In this document: positions 1 through 8,352 of the stretch, piece after piece
How positions within the stretch are numbered: position 1 is the first letter of the stretch
How the letters are laid out: the number at the start of each line of letters is the position of its first letter
Assembly: GCF_025567125.1 (NCBI RefSeq)
Contig: NZ_JAOQJI010000010.1
Span: 39,675 to 103,674, forward strand
DNA length: 64,000 bases
Origin: Phocaeicola fibrisolvens
Lineage (GTDB): Bacteria; Bacteroidota; Bacteroidia; Bacteroidales; Bacteroidaceae
Reading direction: 5' to 3'
Program-made: the position numbers and the translations under genes
The notes under the pieces: generated by a model
The model's input: the letters and a program-made list of their open reading frames with translations, nothing else
Databases searched by the model: none
Told to the model about the DNA's origin: nothing

Positions 1-393
1 CGCGCGTGTAATGTATCGGGAGCCGCTATTCATCAGCGAATTCAAAAGTTGACGAACCTGGGAATTCTGAAAGGTTCAGAATTCATCATTGATCCGGAAA
101 AGATAGGCTATGAAACTTGTGCCTACATCGGTTTGTATTTAAAAGACCCGGAACAATTCGACACGGTTACGGAAGCATTGAAGCACATTCCGGAAGTAGT
201 GGAATGTCATTTTACGACCGGACAGTATGACTTGTTTATCAAAATTTATGCGAAAAACAATCATCACCTGCTGGAAATCATTCATGACAAGCTTCAGCCG
301 CTGGGTCTGTCACGTTCGGAAACAATTATTTCTTTCCGTGAAGCCATCAAACGCCAGATGCCAATTATGGACCTGGCGAATGACGATGATTGA
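1..393 (+). CDS. Lrp/AsnC family transcriptional regulator (5' end outside window)
   Basis: The reading frame is open from base 1, so the gene starts before the window. The first visible residues (VSGAAIHQRIQKL) match the recognition helix of the Lrp/AsnC winged helix-turn-helix. The rest is an alternating beta/alpha domain of about 100 residues that fits the RAM/AsnC effector-binding and oligomerisation fold (for example VVECHFTTGQYDLFIKI). About 130 codons are visible; the family is usually 150-160 residues, so only 20-30 are missing. Members bind DNA as dimers to octamers and sense amino acids or similar small molecules. The ligand cannot be read here. It ends 10 bp before the convergent folA gene. 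Confidence 0.9.
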   Translation, partial: RACNVSGAAIHQRIQKLTNLGILKGSEFIIDPEKIGYETCAYIGLYLKDPEQFDTVTEALKHIPEVVECHFTTGQYDLFIKIYAKNNHHLLEIIHDKLQPLGLSRSETIISFREAIKRQMPIMDLANDDD

Positions 394-403
394 TACGTGA
401 CAC

Positions 404-898
404 TTATTTTTGTGTACGTTCGTAGTCAACGAAACTATAGGAGTAGAGATGCTTTTCGTCCGTTGGATGGCATTCTCTACTTTTTTCTTGCCATATATGG
501 CGGTCTATTTCCGGGAAGAAAGTGTCGGCGGGCACTTGGTCGTCTTCCACTTCTGTCAGATAGAGGCGGTCGGCCAGCGGAAGGGCCTCCGTGTAGAGCG
601 TGGCTCCTCCGATGATGAAGACTTCTTCTTCCTCTTTGCAGGATTTCAAGGCTTCTTCCAGTGTGTGGAAGCATTCTGCTCCTTCAAAATGTAAATCCTT
701 TCTGCTCAGTACGACATTTCTCCGGTTAGGCAGGGCTCCTTTGGGGAGAGATTCAAAGGTATGCCGTCCCATCAGAATGGTGTGGCCTGTGGTGAGTGCC
801 TTGAAACGTTTCAGGTCGTTGGGCAGCCAGTAAAGCAATTTGTTCTGGTAGCCGATGCCTCGTTTTTGGTTGATGGCGGCGATGATGGATAAGGTCAT
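404..898 (-). CDS. folA: Dihydrofolate reductase
   Basis: This 164-residue protein has typical DHFR length. The N-terminal strand IAAINQKRGIG is followed by a substrate-binding segment WLPNDLKRFK whose Asp is the proton-relay residue. Next come the NADPH-binding segment ILMGRHTFESLP and, near residue 95, IIGGATLY. It reduces dihydrofolate to tetrahydrofolate with NADPH in the cytoplasm and is the target of trimethoprim. It lies 21 bp downstream of thyA on the same strand. This is a classic pairing, because thymidylate synthase makes the dihydrofolate that this enzyme recycles. Confidence 0.97.
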   Translation of the reverse strand: MTLSIIAAINQKRGIGYQNKLLYWLPNDLKRFKALTTGHTILMGRHTFESLPKGALPNRRNVVLSRKDLHFEGAECFHTLEEALKSCKEEEEVFIIGGATLYTEALPLADRLYLTEVEDDQVPADTFFPEIDRHIWQEKSRECHPTDEKHLYSYSFVDYERTQK

Positions 899-919
899 AT
901 TTCTGTTCTTTAAAGTGGG

Positions 920-1714
920 TTATACGGATACTTTTCCCGCGATGTGTGGCCACGGGTCGTAGTTCTCCAGCTGGAAGTCTTCGTATTGGAAGCTGAAGAT
1001 GTCCTTCACGTCCGGATTGATTTTCATGGTAGGCAAGGGGCGTGGAGTGCGTGTCAGCTGTAAATCAACTTGTTCCAGGTGATTCAAGTAGATGTGGGCA
1101 TCTCCGAGCGTGTGGATGAAATCACCCGCTTTCAGTCCGGTCACCTGTGCCATCATCTGCAGCAGCAGGGCATAGGAGGCGATGTTGAACGGTACGCCCA
1201 GGAAGGTGTCGGCACTGCGCTGGTACATTTGCAGGCTCAGTCGTCCGTTGGCCACATAGAACTGAAAAAACGCGTGGCACGGGGGAAGGTTCATGTGGTT
1301 CAAGTCGCCCACGTTCCAGGCACTGACGATGATGCGCCGGGAGTCGGGATTATGCTTGATGGTTTCCACCGCTTCCGAAATCTGGTCGATGAACGTACCG
1401 TCGTAGCCGGGCCAGGAGCGCCACTGGTAGCCGTAGATATGACCTAGGTCTCCGTTTTCATCGGCCCATTCGTTCCAGATTCTGACGCCATGTTCTTGCA
1501 GGTATTTCACGTTGGTATCCCCTTTGAGGAACCACAACAGTTCGTAGATGATGGATTTCAGGTGGAGTTTTTTGGTTGTGACGAGCGGGAAGCCGTCTTC
1601 CAGGTTGAAGCGCATCTGGTGACCGAACACGCTGAGGGTGCCTGTGCCGGTACGGTCGTCTTTGCGTACGCCTTCCGTACGGATGCGGTGCAACAAGTCA
1701 AGATATTGTTTCAT
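920..1714 (-). CDS. thyA: Thymidylate synthase
   Basis: The protein has 264 residues, the same length as Escherichia coli ThyA and alignable along its whole length. Visible hallmarks are the phosphate-binding RTGTGTLSVFG, the catalytic-cysteine motif PPCHAFFQFY near residue 146, the dUMP-binding RRIIVSAWN, and the QRSADTFLGVPFNIASYA block. It methylates dUMP to dTMP with methylene-tetrahydrofolate. The start MKQYLDLLHR was preferred over an in-frame ATG eight codons upstream because it matches the family N-terminus and the upstream stretch is promoter DNA. It is the first gene of a thyA-folA unit. Confidence 0.97.
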   Translation of the reverse strand: MKQYLDLLHRIRTEGVRKDDRTGTGTLSVFGHQMRFNLEDGFPLVTTKKLHLKSIIYELLWFLKGDTNVKYLQEHGVRIWNEWADENGDLGHIYGYQWRSWPGYDGTFIDQISEAVETIKHNPDSRRIIVSAWNVGDLNHMNLPPCHAFFQFYVANGRLSLQMYQRSADTFLGVPFNIASYALLLQMMAQVTGLKAGDFIHTLGDAHIYLNHLEQVDLQLTRTPRPLPTMKINPDVKDIFSFQYEDFQLENYDPWPHIAGKVSV

Positions 1715-1731
1715 GATTGGATTTTTTTGTT

Positions 1732-1763
1732 TTTGCAAAGGTAGCTAATTTTTTTTATTTTTG
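1732..1763 (+). promoter_or_regulatory. Promoter of the RsmF-like methyltransferase gene
   Basis: TTTG at 1732-1735, a 20-nt spacer and TATTTTTG at 1756-1763 match the Bacteroides housekeeping sigma consensus. The ATG at 1793 is 29 nt downstream. The spacer holds the -7 box of the divergent thyA promoter, so the two promoters physically overlap. Confidence 0.7.
1736..1743 (-). promoter_or_regulatory. Bacteroides-type -7 element for thyA-folA
   Basis: On the minus strand this reads TACCTTTG, a full match to TAnnTTTG, 21 nt before the thyA start codon. No clear TTTG -33 box is seen at the usual distance. The element lies inside the spacer of the divergent rsmF-like promoter. Confidence 0.6.
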
Positions 1764-1792
1764 CCGGCGTAACATAATTGCTTAGCGTCATC

Positions 1793-3205
1793 ATGAATTT
1801 ACCCTCTGATTTTGTCATTCGCACACGTCGGCTGATGGGGGATGCCGACTTTTCTGCGTTGGAGGAAGCCTTGGAAAAGGAGACTCCGGTCAGCATCCGT
1901 ATCAATCAGGATAAATGTACTTCTGTTCCTGTGGACAGCACACCAGTGCCTTGGTGTCCGGAAGGATACTACCTGTCCGGCAGGCCGGCGTTCACGTTCG
2001 ACCCGTTGTTTCACGCCGGATGTTATTACGTGCAGGAGGCATCGTCCATGTTTTTGGCCCAGGCACTCCGGCAGTATGTGCAGAAACCGGTTGTGATGCT
2101 CGATTTGTGTGCGGCTCCTGGAGGAAAATCCACACTGGCCCGGTCGGTGTTGCCCGAAGGCAGTCTGCTGGTAGCCAATGAGGTGATGCGCAACCGTTCG
2201 CAGGTACTGGCTGAGAATCTGGTCAAATGGGGAAATCCGGAGGTGATGGTAACGAACAACGATCCGGCAGATTTTACGGAACTGGGCCCTCTCTTCGATG
2301 TGATTCTGACTGATGTGCCCTGCTCGGGAGAAGGAATGTTCCGCAAAGATGAAGTGGCGGTGCAGGAATGGAGTATCGCCAACGTGGATACGTGCTGGCA
2401 GCGGCAGCGTCGGATTCTGCGTGATATATGGCCTTGCCTGAAGACCGGAGGCCTGCTGGTGTATAGCACTTGCACGTACAACCGGGAAGAGAATGAAGAC
2501 AATGTGGCCTGGATTGCACAAGAACTGGGCGCAGAGGTGTTGCCTTTGGAAGTGAAGCCGGAATGGCATATTACCGGAAACCTGACCGAGCATACTTTCC
2601 CGGTTTATCGTTTCTTGCCGCACAAGACAACGGGAGAAGGACTGTTTCTGGCTGTCTTGCGGAAAACGTCGGAAGAAGACAGGGAATGTGCACGGGTGAA
2701 GCCGGCGGGCAAGTCTCCCAAAAAAGGAAAAGGAGGAAAAACACCGGTGCTGCAGGTGCCGCGAGAGATGCAGACATGGATACACGGAGCAGAAGGTTAC
2801 GAATTCCGTGTGGAAGAGATGGAAGCGGTGGCTTTCCCTATGGCCCATAAAGACCTCTATGATTTGCTGAAAAGTTGGCTTAAAGTATTGCATGCGGGTG
2901 TCAGACTGGGAGAATGGAAAGGGAAGGACTGGCAGCCTTCGCATACACTGGCCATGAGTACGGCATTCCGGAAAGAAGCTTTTCCGACAGCGGAACTGAC
3001 TTATGAGCAGGCTGTGGCTTATTTGCGGAAAGAGGCGGTGACTCTTTCACCGGAGGTATCGAAAGGATATGTGGTGTTGGCTTATCGCGGACAGGCATTG
3101 GGCTTTGCCAAAAATATCGGCAATCGGGCCAACAATTTGTATCCGCAGGAATGGAGAATCCGAAGCGGATATTTGCCGGAAATACTTCCCAATTTATTTG
3201 TCTGA
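1793..3205 (+). CDS. RsmF/NOL1-NOP2-Sun family RNA cytosine-C5 methyltransferase
   Basis: This is a 470-residue SAM-dependent RNA methyltransferase. The N-terminal catalytic domain contains the SAM motif DLCAAPGGKST, motif IV DVPCSGEGMFRK and motif VI YSTCTYNREENE; the two cysteines are the pair this family uses for m5C formation. The C-terminal part (about residue 300 onward) has a Lys/Gly-rich linker and then a PUA-like RNA-binding tail like those of RsmF/YebU-type enzymes. The target is probably 16S rRNA, though it could be another rRNA or tRNA. The start at MNLPSDFVIR was chosen because codons upstream of it lie in the promoter region. Confidence 0.9.
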   Translation: MNLPSDFVIRTRRLMGDADFSALEEALEKETPVSIRINQDKCTSVPVDSTPVPWCPEGYYLSGRPAFTFDPLFHAGCYYVQEASSMFLAQALRQYVQKPVVMLDLCAAPGGKSTLARSVLPEGSLLVANEVMRNRSQVLAENLVKWGNPEVMVTNNDPADFTELGPLFDVILTDVPCSGEGMFRKDEVAVQEWSIANVDTCWQRQRRILRDIWPCLKTGGLLVYSTCTYNREENEDNVAWIAQELGAEVLPLEVKPEWHITGNLTEHTFPVYRFLPHKTTGEGLFLAVLRKTSEEDRECARVKPAGKSPKKGKGGKTPVLQVPREMQTWIHGAEGYEFRVEEMEAVAFPMAHKDLYDLLKSWLKVLHAGVRLGEWKGKDWQPSHTLAMSTAFRKEAFPTAELTYEQAVAYLRKEAVTLSPEVSKGYVVLAYRGQALGFAKNIGNRANNLYPQEWRIRSGYLPEILPNLFV

Positions 3206-3206
3206 A

Positions 3207-3332
3207 AAACGCCTAGGCGTTTGAACTCAAACGCAAGTACGTTTTAAGCAAAACGCCTAAGCGTTTTAAGTGAAACGCTTAGACGTTTGGATGAAAACGC
3301 TTAGACGTTTTTCCTGAAACGTAAAGGCGTTT
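3207..3332. repeat. Tandem array of six 16-bp palindromes, exact 22-bp period
   Basis: Six units start at 3207, 3229, 3251, 3273, 3295 and 3317, always 22 bp apart. Each is 16 bp with arms AAACG and CGTTT. The first, AAACGCCTAGGCGTTT, is a perfect palindrome; the others vary in the six central bases. The five 6-bp spacers (3223-3228 and so on) are unrelated to one another. The array fills the space between two convergent genes and starts 2 bp after a stop codon. Possible roles are a multi-site protein-binding array, a transcription-blocking element or an extragenic palindrome family; the sequence does not decide. Confidence 0.9.
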
Positions 3333-3369
3333 TTATGGTGTTTTGTAACTCGTTGAAAATCAGTGCGGC

Positions 3370-4707
3370 TTACTTTTCTAAAGTAAGTGGAATGCCTTGG
3401 TAGAAATCCAGAATTTTGGCACGGAACAGGTAGTCGTATTTTGCCTGCACACAGTCGGACACGGCTTTCATCCAGTTGGTGCGGGCTTCGTTGTATTCCG
3501 TGGCGTTGGCTTTTCCGTTGGTATATTTTTCTTTCATGAGCTTGAAGGAGGCTTCTGCCGCTTCGTCGGCTACCTGACTGCTTTGGTATTTGCTCTCCGC
3601 ATTGACGGCATTGTAATAGGCTTGCTGTATCTCTTTGTAGAGTGCCTTTTTACTTTCCTCCAGTTGCCAGTTCAGGGTGGTTTGTTCCAGGCGTGCCGTA
3701 CGGACCCGGTTACGGGTACTCAGTCGGTTGAAGATGGGGATGCTCAGCGAAAGTCCCACGTATTGGCTGAAATTGTCCTTCAGCTGGGAATGGAAACTGG
3801 CATTGTCTCTGCCCGACATTTTGTAGTAGCTGGTACCCAGACCGGCACCGAAACTGAGTTGGGGATAATAGGCGCTTTGGGCAATGCGGATGCTGCGGGC
3901 TGCGCCTTGCAAGCGATACTGTGCCGCCTTGATGGAAGGCTTGATGAGCAGTGCCTGATTGTAGATGTCGGTTGGAGAGGTCAGCGTTCCGAACAGTTGT
4001 TCGGGCTGGATGTCGGGACTGACAATCTGGAAATTATCCGGCGAAGGCAGTTCCAGCAGTTGGCTGAGATCGAGCAGGGACAAGCGATAGTCGTTCTCGG
4101 TCTGTACCAGTGAAAGCTGGTCTTGTGCCACGCGCGATTTGGCCTCGTACAATTCCGCTTCCGAGGCTTTCCCGTTTTGGAAATAGGCTTCTTTCTGGGT
4201 CAGTATTTCCTGACTCAGTTCCACTTGCTGCCGGGCTATTTTCACCAGTTCCTCGTTGAAGAGCACTTGCAGGTAGGCCGAGGTCACCTGAATGCTGATA
4301 TCCTCTTTGGCCTTGTTCAAGTCTTCCGTGGCTGCTTGGAGGTTCAGTTTGGAAAGGGCAATGTTATTCGGAATCTGCATGCCGGTGAACAAGGGTACAC
4401 TGGTGCTCAGGTTGAAGCCCGTGTTCTGGGTATTGATACTCTGGTAGGTGTTGTTAGACTGCAAGCTTCGTCCGAAGTTGAACGAGTGGGAGGCACTGCC
4501 GTTCAGGTCGGGCAGACGGCTCCATTTGGCGGTATTCAGTTCCACTGCGCTCTTGTCGCGGGCGGCTTCCTGCTGCTTGACGGTCAGGTTGTGGGCGATG
4601 GCATACTCGATGCAGCGTGTCAAGTCCCATGCTTCCTCTGCTTGGCTGGCACCTGTGGCCAGCAGGCCGAAACTCAGTACGGCCAGTTGTTTCAAGTTGA
4701 TTCTCAT
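3370..4707 (-). CDS. TolC family outer membrane efflux protein
   Basis: The 445-residue protein has a signal peptide (about residues 1-23, ending ASQAEEA) and the duplicated helical layout of TolC-type channels: the start motif WDLTRCIEYAIAHNLTV, repeated near residue 240 (IYNQALLIKPSIKAAQYRLQ), and long heptad-rich segments. It would form the outer membrane exit duct of the tripartite pump encoded just upstream (adaptor, two MacB-like permeases, ATPase). The start codon lies 3 bp after the adaptor stop codon, so the two are probably translationally coupled. It is the last gene of the operon. Confidence 0.93.
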   Translation of the reverse strand: MRINLKQLAVLSFGLLATGASQAEEAWDLTRCIEYAIAHNLTVKQQEAARDKSAVELNTAKWSRLPDLNGSASHSFNFGRSLQSNNTYQSINTQNTGFNLSTSVPLFTGMQIPNNIALSKLNLQAATEDLNKAKEDISIQVTSAYLQVLFNEELVKIARQQVELSQEILTQKEAYFQNGKASEAELYEAKSRVAQDQLSLVQTENDYRLSLLDLSQLLELPSPDNFQIVSPDIQPEQLFGTLTSPTDIYNQALLIKPSIKAAQYRLQGAARSIRIAQSAYYPQLSFGAGLGTSYYKMSGRDNASFHSQLKDNFSQYVGLSLSIPIFNRLSTRNRVRTARLEQTTLNWQLEESKKALYKEIQQAYYNAVNAESKYQSSQVADEAAEASFKLMKEKYTNGKANATEYNEARTNWMKAVSDCVQAKYDYLFRAKILDFYQGIPLTLEK

Positions 4708-4710
4708 GGC

Positions 4711-5808
4711 TTACATTTCTTTTTTGAGTCCTCGAATAGCTTCATCGGGTTTCAGCCCGCTCTTAATCTCGATATTTACTCCGTCACTGATGCCGGTCTG
4801 TACTTGGCGGCGGATAAATTTCTGTGTGGGTACACTGTCGGTCAATACATAGACAAAGGTAGAATCGCCACTGAACTCAATGGCACTTTCCGGTACGGTC
4901 AGTGCGTGGTTGGCTCGCTGGAGTTCGATTTCCGCATTGGCACTGTATCCGGAACGGATGGTCACACTGTCGGGCACGGTGATGGCTGCCTTGATTTCAA
5001 ACTGGTTGGCTCCGTTGTTTTCCACGCTTTTCGGAGAAATGTATTCCAGTACGGCATCGAATTTCATGTTCTGCAAGGCGCCAAGCGTGATTTTGACGGG
5101 GATACCTTCGCGGATACGTCCCACTTCCGTTTCGTCCACATTGCCACGGAAGATGAGGTCGCCCATATCGGCTACGGTGGCGATAGTGGTACCGTCGTTG
5201 AACGTGTTACTCATGATGACGGAGTTACCCACTTTGATAGGTACGTCTAGAATCAGTCCGTCGATGGTAGAACGAATCAGGGTACTGCTGAAGGAGGCAC
5301 TGCTCTTGGTGATTCCTTCTTTTACGATTTGCAGGTTGTCTTTGGCGGCCTGCAATTCTTCGCGGGCTTGTTTGGCGGCCAGCAGCGTCTTTTCGTATTC
5401 TTCGCTGCTCACCAGCTTGCTCTTATAGAGTTTTTCCATGCGTTCCAAATCCGTTTCGGCCTGTCGTCCGTTGATTTCAGCCAGACGGACACGGCTTTCA
5501 GCCGAATTGAGGGAACCCAGTTCGGGGATGACCTTGACCTTGGCGATGATTTCACCTTTTTTCACCGTTTCGCCGGCTTCCTTGTACACTTCCGAAATGA
5601 TGCCGGAAATTTGCGGCTTGATTTGTACTTCGTCGCGCGGTTCAATCTTTCCAGTGGCTACGGTGGTTTGCACCAAATCCGTGGTCTGTGAATGGAGAAT
5701 TTCGTACGCCGTGTCTTTCGGCTGTGATTTTTGATACAGGAACACGAAGGTTCCGATGAAAATCAGTGCAATCAGCACCAATGAGATGATCTTGATGTAC
5801 TTTTTCAT
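4711..5808 (-). CDS. HlyD/MacA-like periplasmic adaptor subunit
   Basis: The 365-residue protein has an N-terminal membrane anchor (about residues 5-25). A lipoyl-like half (VQIKPQISGIISEVYKEAGETVKKGEIIAKV) follows, then an alpha-helical hairpin rich in Ala/Glu/Lys (about 100-170), the returning lipoyl half (STLIRSTIDGLILDVPIKVG) and beta-barrel/membrane-proximal domains. This is the MacA order. It should bridge the inner membrane MacB-like permeases to the TolC channel. It sits between the permease and tolC genes in a five-gene operon. The exported substrate (peptide, lipid or drug) cannot be read from the sequence. Confidence 0.93.
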   Translation of the reverse strand: MKKYIKIISLVLIALIFIGTFVFLYQKSQPKDTAYEILHSQTTDLVQTTVATGKIEPRDEVQIKPQISGIISEVYKEAGETVKKGEIIAKVKVIPELGSLNSAESRVRLAEINGRQAETDLERMEKLYKSKLVSSEEYEKTLLAAKQAREELQAAKDNLQIVKEGITKSSASFSSTLIRSTIDGLILDVPIKVGNSVIMSNTFNDGTTIATVADMGDLIFRGNVDETEVGRIREGIPVKITLGALQNMKFDAVLEYISPKSVENNGANQFEIKAAITVPDSVTIRSGYSANAEIELQRANHALTVPESAIEFSGDSTFVYVLTDSVPTQKFIRRQVQTGISDGVNIEIKSGLKPDEAIRGLKKEM

Positions 5809-5845
5809 AATGAACTTTGGTTTTTTGTTTGTTTTGTGGCTTTAT

Positions 5846-7090
5846 TTATTCGTCGCGTATGGCTTCAATGGGTTTGATGCTCATGGCCCGGTAGGCAGGA
5901 GCCAGTCCGGCCAGCAGTCCTAATATGAGCAGGAGGGCACAGGCACCGATGGCTTCCCAAAAACTAATCTGGAACTCAGTAGGTGCAGTAGGAGTGGAAG
6001 TACCCATTTCTGTCAGGTTCAGCAGGAACACGGCAAACGTGATGCCGGCCATGCCTGCCAGAATGGTCAGCACCATGCTTTCCGACAGAATCTGTGATAG
6101 AATGTCATTGGGGCGGGCACCGATGGCACGCCGGATACCGATTTCAGTAGTCCGTTCCTTGACGGTGACCATCATGATGTTGCTCACTCCAATGGCACCG
6201 GCCAGCAGGGTACCGAGTCCGACCATCCAGCCCAAAATCTTAATGCCCGAAAACAAGTTGTCTACCATGCTGAACATAGCTTCCGCATTGACCAGAATCA
6301 CAGCCTGTCCGTCGTTGGGGTGAATCAGATGGGCATTTTTAATCACCTGTTCCACTTTCTTCTCTACCTCTCCAATGGAATAGCCTTTACGGGCCGTATA
6401 ACAGAGGAGCTGTACTTTCTGGCCGAAGTTGTAGTTCTGCTGCATGGTGGTGAAAGGGATGATGACCGAGGTCTCCGACTGTCCTTGGATGGAGATGTTT
6501 CCTACGGCCATGCTGACCCCGATAATCCGGTAGTAAATGCCGTTGACCTCGATGAACTTTCCGCAGGGGTCTTCCCCTCCTGGGAACAGGCTCTCGTAGA
6601 TACGCTTCCCGATGACACACACTTTCCGTTGGTCGCGGATGTCGATGTCGTTGATGAAACGTCCGAATACGATGTTGGGTTCTTCAATCTTCTGGTATTC
6701 GGGATACAGGCCTTTCAGGGTTCCTGAGATTTTATTCTCGTTGTAAATGGCATTGATGCCCCATTTGGCTAGGGTGGCAGTCACGGTTTCCAGCTCGTTG
6801 ACTTGTTTCCGGACCCGTTCTACATCTTTGTTTTCCAAATCCCAGTATCTTCCCTGCTGGAATCCTTTATAAGCCTTGCTGGTTTTGTTGGCGCCCAGGA
6901 AACCGGAGTTGGTGGCAAAGCCTTCAAATTGCCGGGACAACATCTGTTGCAGTCCTTTGGCCCCTCCCATCAGGGCAATCAGCATGAATACCCCCCAGAA
7001 GATACCGAAGGCCGTCAGGAAACTTCTGGTTTTGTTGCGAGTGATGGTGAGAAGAATTTCTTCCCATGTATCTAAGTCAAATCGTCTCAT
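5846..7090 (-). CDS. MacB-like ABC transporter permease (second of pair)
   Basis: The 414-residue permease has MacB/FtsX topology. One N-terminal membrane helix (RSFLTAFGIFWGVFMLIALMGG) is followed by a periplasmic domain of about 200 residues and three C-terminal helices. These contain the conserved FtsX segment IGVSNIMMVTVKERTTEIG and end in the typical APAYRAMSIKPIEAIRDE tail. MacB-type proteins are mechanotransmitters that couple cytoplasmic ATP hydrolysis to periplasmic movement. The ATPase is not fused here but is encoded separately at 8353-9072. The gene is a paralog of its upstream neighbour, so the pump is probably a permease heterodimer. Confidence 0.92.
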   Translation of the reverse strand: MRRFDLDTWEEILLTITRNKTRSFLTAFGIFWGVFMLIALMGGAKGLQQMLSRQFEGFATNSGFLGANKTSKAYKGFQQGRYWDLENKDVERVRKQVNELETVTATLAKWGINAIYNENKISGTLKGLYPEYQKIEEPNIVFGRFINDIDIRDQRKVCVIGKRIYESLFPGGEDPCGKFIEVNGIYYRIIGVSMAVGNISIQGQSETSVIIPFTTMQQNYNFGQKVQLLCYTARKGYSIGEVEKKVEQVIKNAHLIHPNDGQAVILVNAEAMFSMVDNLFSGIKILGWMVGLGTLLAGAIGVSNIMMVTVKERTTEIGIRRAIGARPNDILSQILSESMVLTILAGMAGITFAVFLLNLTEMGTSTPTAPTEFQISFWEAIGACALLLILGLLAGLAPAYRAMSIKPIEAIRDE

Positions 7091-7092
7091 GG

Positions 7093-8343
7093 TTAATCTG
7101 CTCTAAGTGCTTCAATGGGTCGGATTCTGGCTGCTTTTCGTGCCGGGAAAAGTCCAGCCAGCGTACCGGCAATAACTAAGGTCAGGGTCGCCTCAATGGC
7201 AATGGAGAGGTCGACCGTGGGGTTCTCGAAGAAGGTCATGGAAAAGACACCCATGTCCATGGTCTGTTTTCCGGCCACTTGGTTCATGTATTCCGTGACG
7301 GCAATGCCCGCCACCATGCCGATGTAGCCGAAGAAGGTGGTGATGGCTACACTTTCCGAAATAATCAGCCAGAGGATGGACATCGGTTTGGCCCCCAGTG
7401 CTTTGCGGATGCCGAACTCGTGGGTCCGTTCGCGGACGGTAATGAGCATGATGTTGCTCACTCCCACGATGCCGCTCAGTAAGGTAAAGATACCAATCAC
7501 CCAGATGGCAGTATGCAGAATCTTCGTCGCGCTTTGTTGCTGGAGGTACTGGGTGAAACGGTTCCAAATCCAGATGGCGCCGTCATCGGTAGGAGAGAAT
7601 TGTTTTTTCAGCCCTAAGGTACGGCGGTAGTCGGCTTCAAATTGTTCGTTCAAGGCTTCATTGGCCAATCCTTGGGTTGTGAACGTGATGTTGTCAATGC
7701 TGTCTCCTTTCTGATAAATAGTTTGCAGGGTGGTGAAAGGTACCAGTGCCGAAGGAGAGAAACTGTTCTGGTCTTTGTAGATGCCCACCACCTGATAGGA
7801 AACCCCTTGTGCGTTGAGGTATTTTCCTATAGGAGCCGTATGCGGGAAAAGGTTCTTGACCGTCTTCTCATGGAGGACAATGACTTTTCGCTTTTCCTCT
7901 ATGTCGCGTTTGTTGATGAAGCGCCCTTCCTTTATCTTGATGGCTTCGAGGGACGGATAATTGGGAAGTACCCCGTCCAGCTCGATGCTGAGAGCCTCCT
8001 TGCCATAGGTCAGGGTGACATCACTCTTGCTGACGGTGGCACCTGTTTCTAAAATATGGTCGGGGAAGGAAGAACCCGTCAGTGCCCGGTCGCTTTCTTT
8101 CAGGTAAATGCTCCGCCCTTCTTTCATCCCTTTATAAGGTTCTGAAGTCATGCCCGGATAGATTTTCATGGAGTTCATGAGCATCCCTTCCGACTGGTTC
8201 TCAAATGCATGGATGAGGCCGTTGCCTGCTCCAAGGAGTACAATCAGCATGAAAATACCCCATGCCACGGAAAAACCGGTCAATAAAGTGCGCAGTTTGT
8301 TGCGCATGATGGTTCCGTAGATTTCTTGTATCAGTTCTGTCAT
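7093..8343 (-). CDS. MacB-like ABC transporter permease (first of pair)
   Basis: This 416-residue protein has the same architecture as the next gene: N-terminal helix (LRTLLTGFSVAWGIFMLIVLLG), a large periplasmic domain, and three C-terminal helices with IVGVSNIMLITVRERTHEFGIRK and the tail FPARKAARIRPIEALRAD. Two consecutive non-identical FtsX-like permeases with a shared ATPase are a common arrangement in Bacteroidetes. Its stop codon lies 2 bp before the following permease start, and its own start is 9 bp after the ATPase stop, which supports a single transcript. Confidence 0.92.
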   Translation of the reverse strand: MTELIQEIYGTIMRNKLRTLLTGFSVAWGIFMLIVLLGAGNGLIHAFENQSEGMLMNSMKIYPGMTSEPYKGMKEGRSIYLKESDRALTGSSFPDHILETGATVSKSDVTLTYGKEALSIELDGVLPNYPSLEAIKIKEGRFINKRDIEEKRKVIVLHEKTVKNLFPHTAPIGKYLNAQGVSYQVVGIYKDQNSFSPSALVPFTTLQTIYQKGDSIDNITFTTQGLANEALNEQFEADYRRTLGLKKQFSPTDDGAIWIWNRFTQYLQQQSATKILHTAIWVIGIFTLLSGIVGVSNIMLITVRERTHEFGIRKALGAKPMSILWLIISESVAITTFFGYIGMVAGIAVTEYMNQVAGKQTMDMGVFSMTFFENPTVDLSIAIEATLTLVIAGTLAGLFPARKAARIRPIEALRAD

Positions 8344-8352
8344 AGCGCTAGG

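Noticed and set aside
1799..2944. Long frame on the minus strand inside the RNA methyltransferase gene
   Set aside because: It is His/Arg/Pro-rich without recognisable motifs and is the antisense shadow of a well-supported gene.
3207..3332. CRISPR array
   Set aside because: The repeats are 16 bp, imperfect and separated by only 6 bp; no cas genes occur in the window.
4123..5250. 375-codon plus-strand frame across tolC and the adaptor gene
   Set aside because: It crosses two confirmed genes on the other strand and has an unnatural Gly/Phe/His-rich composition.
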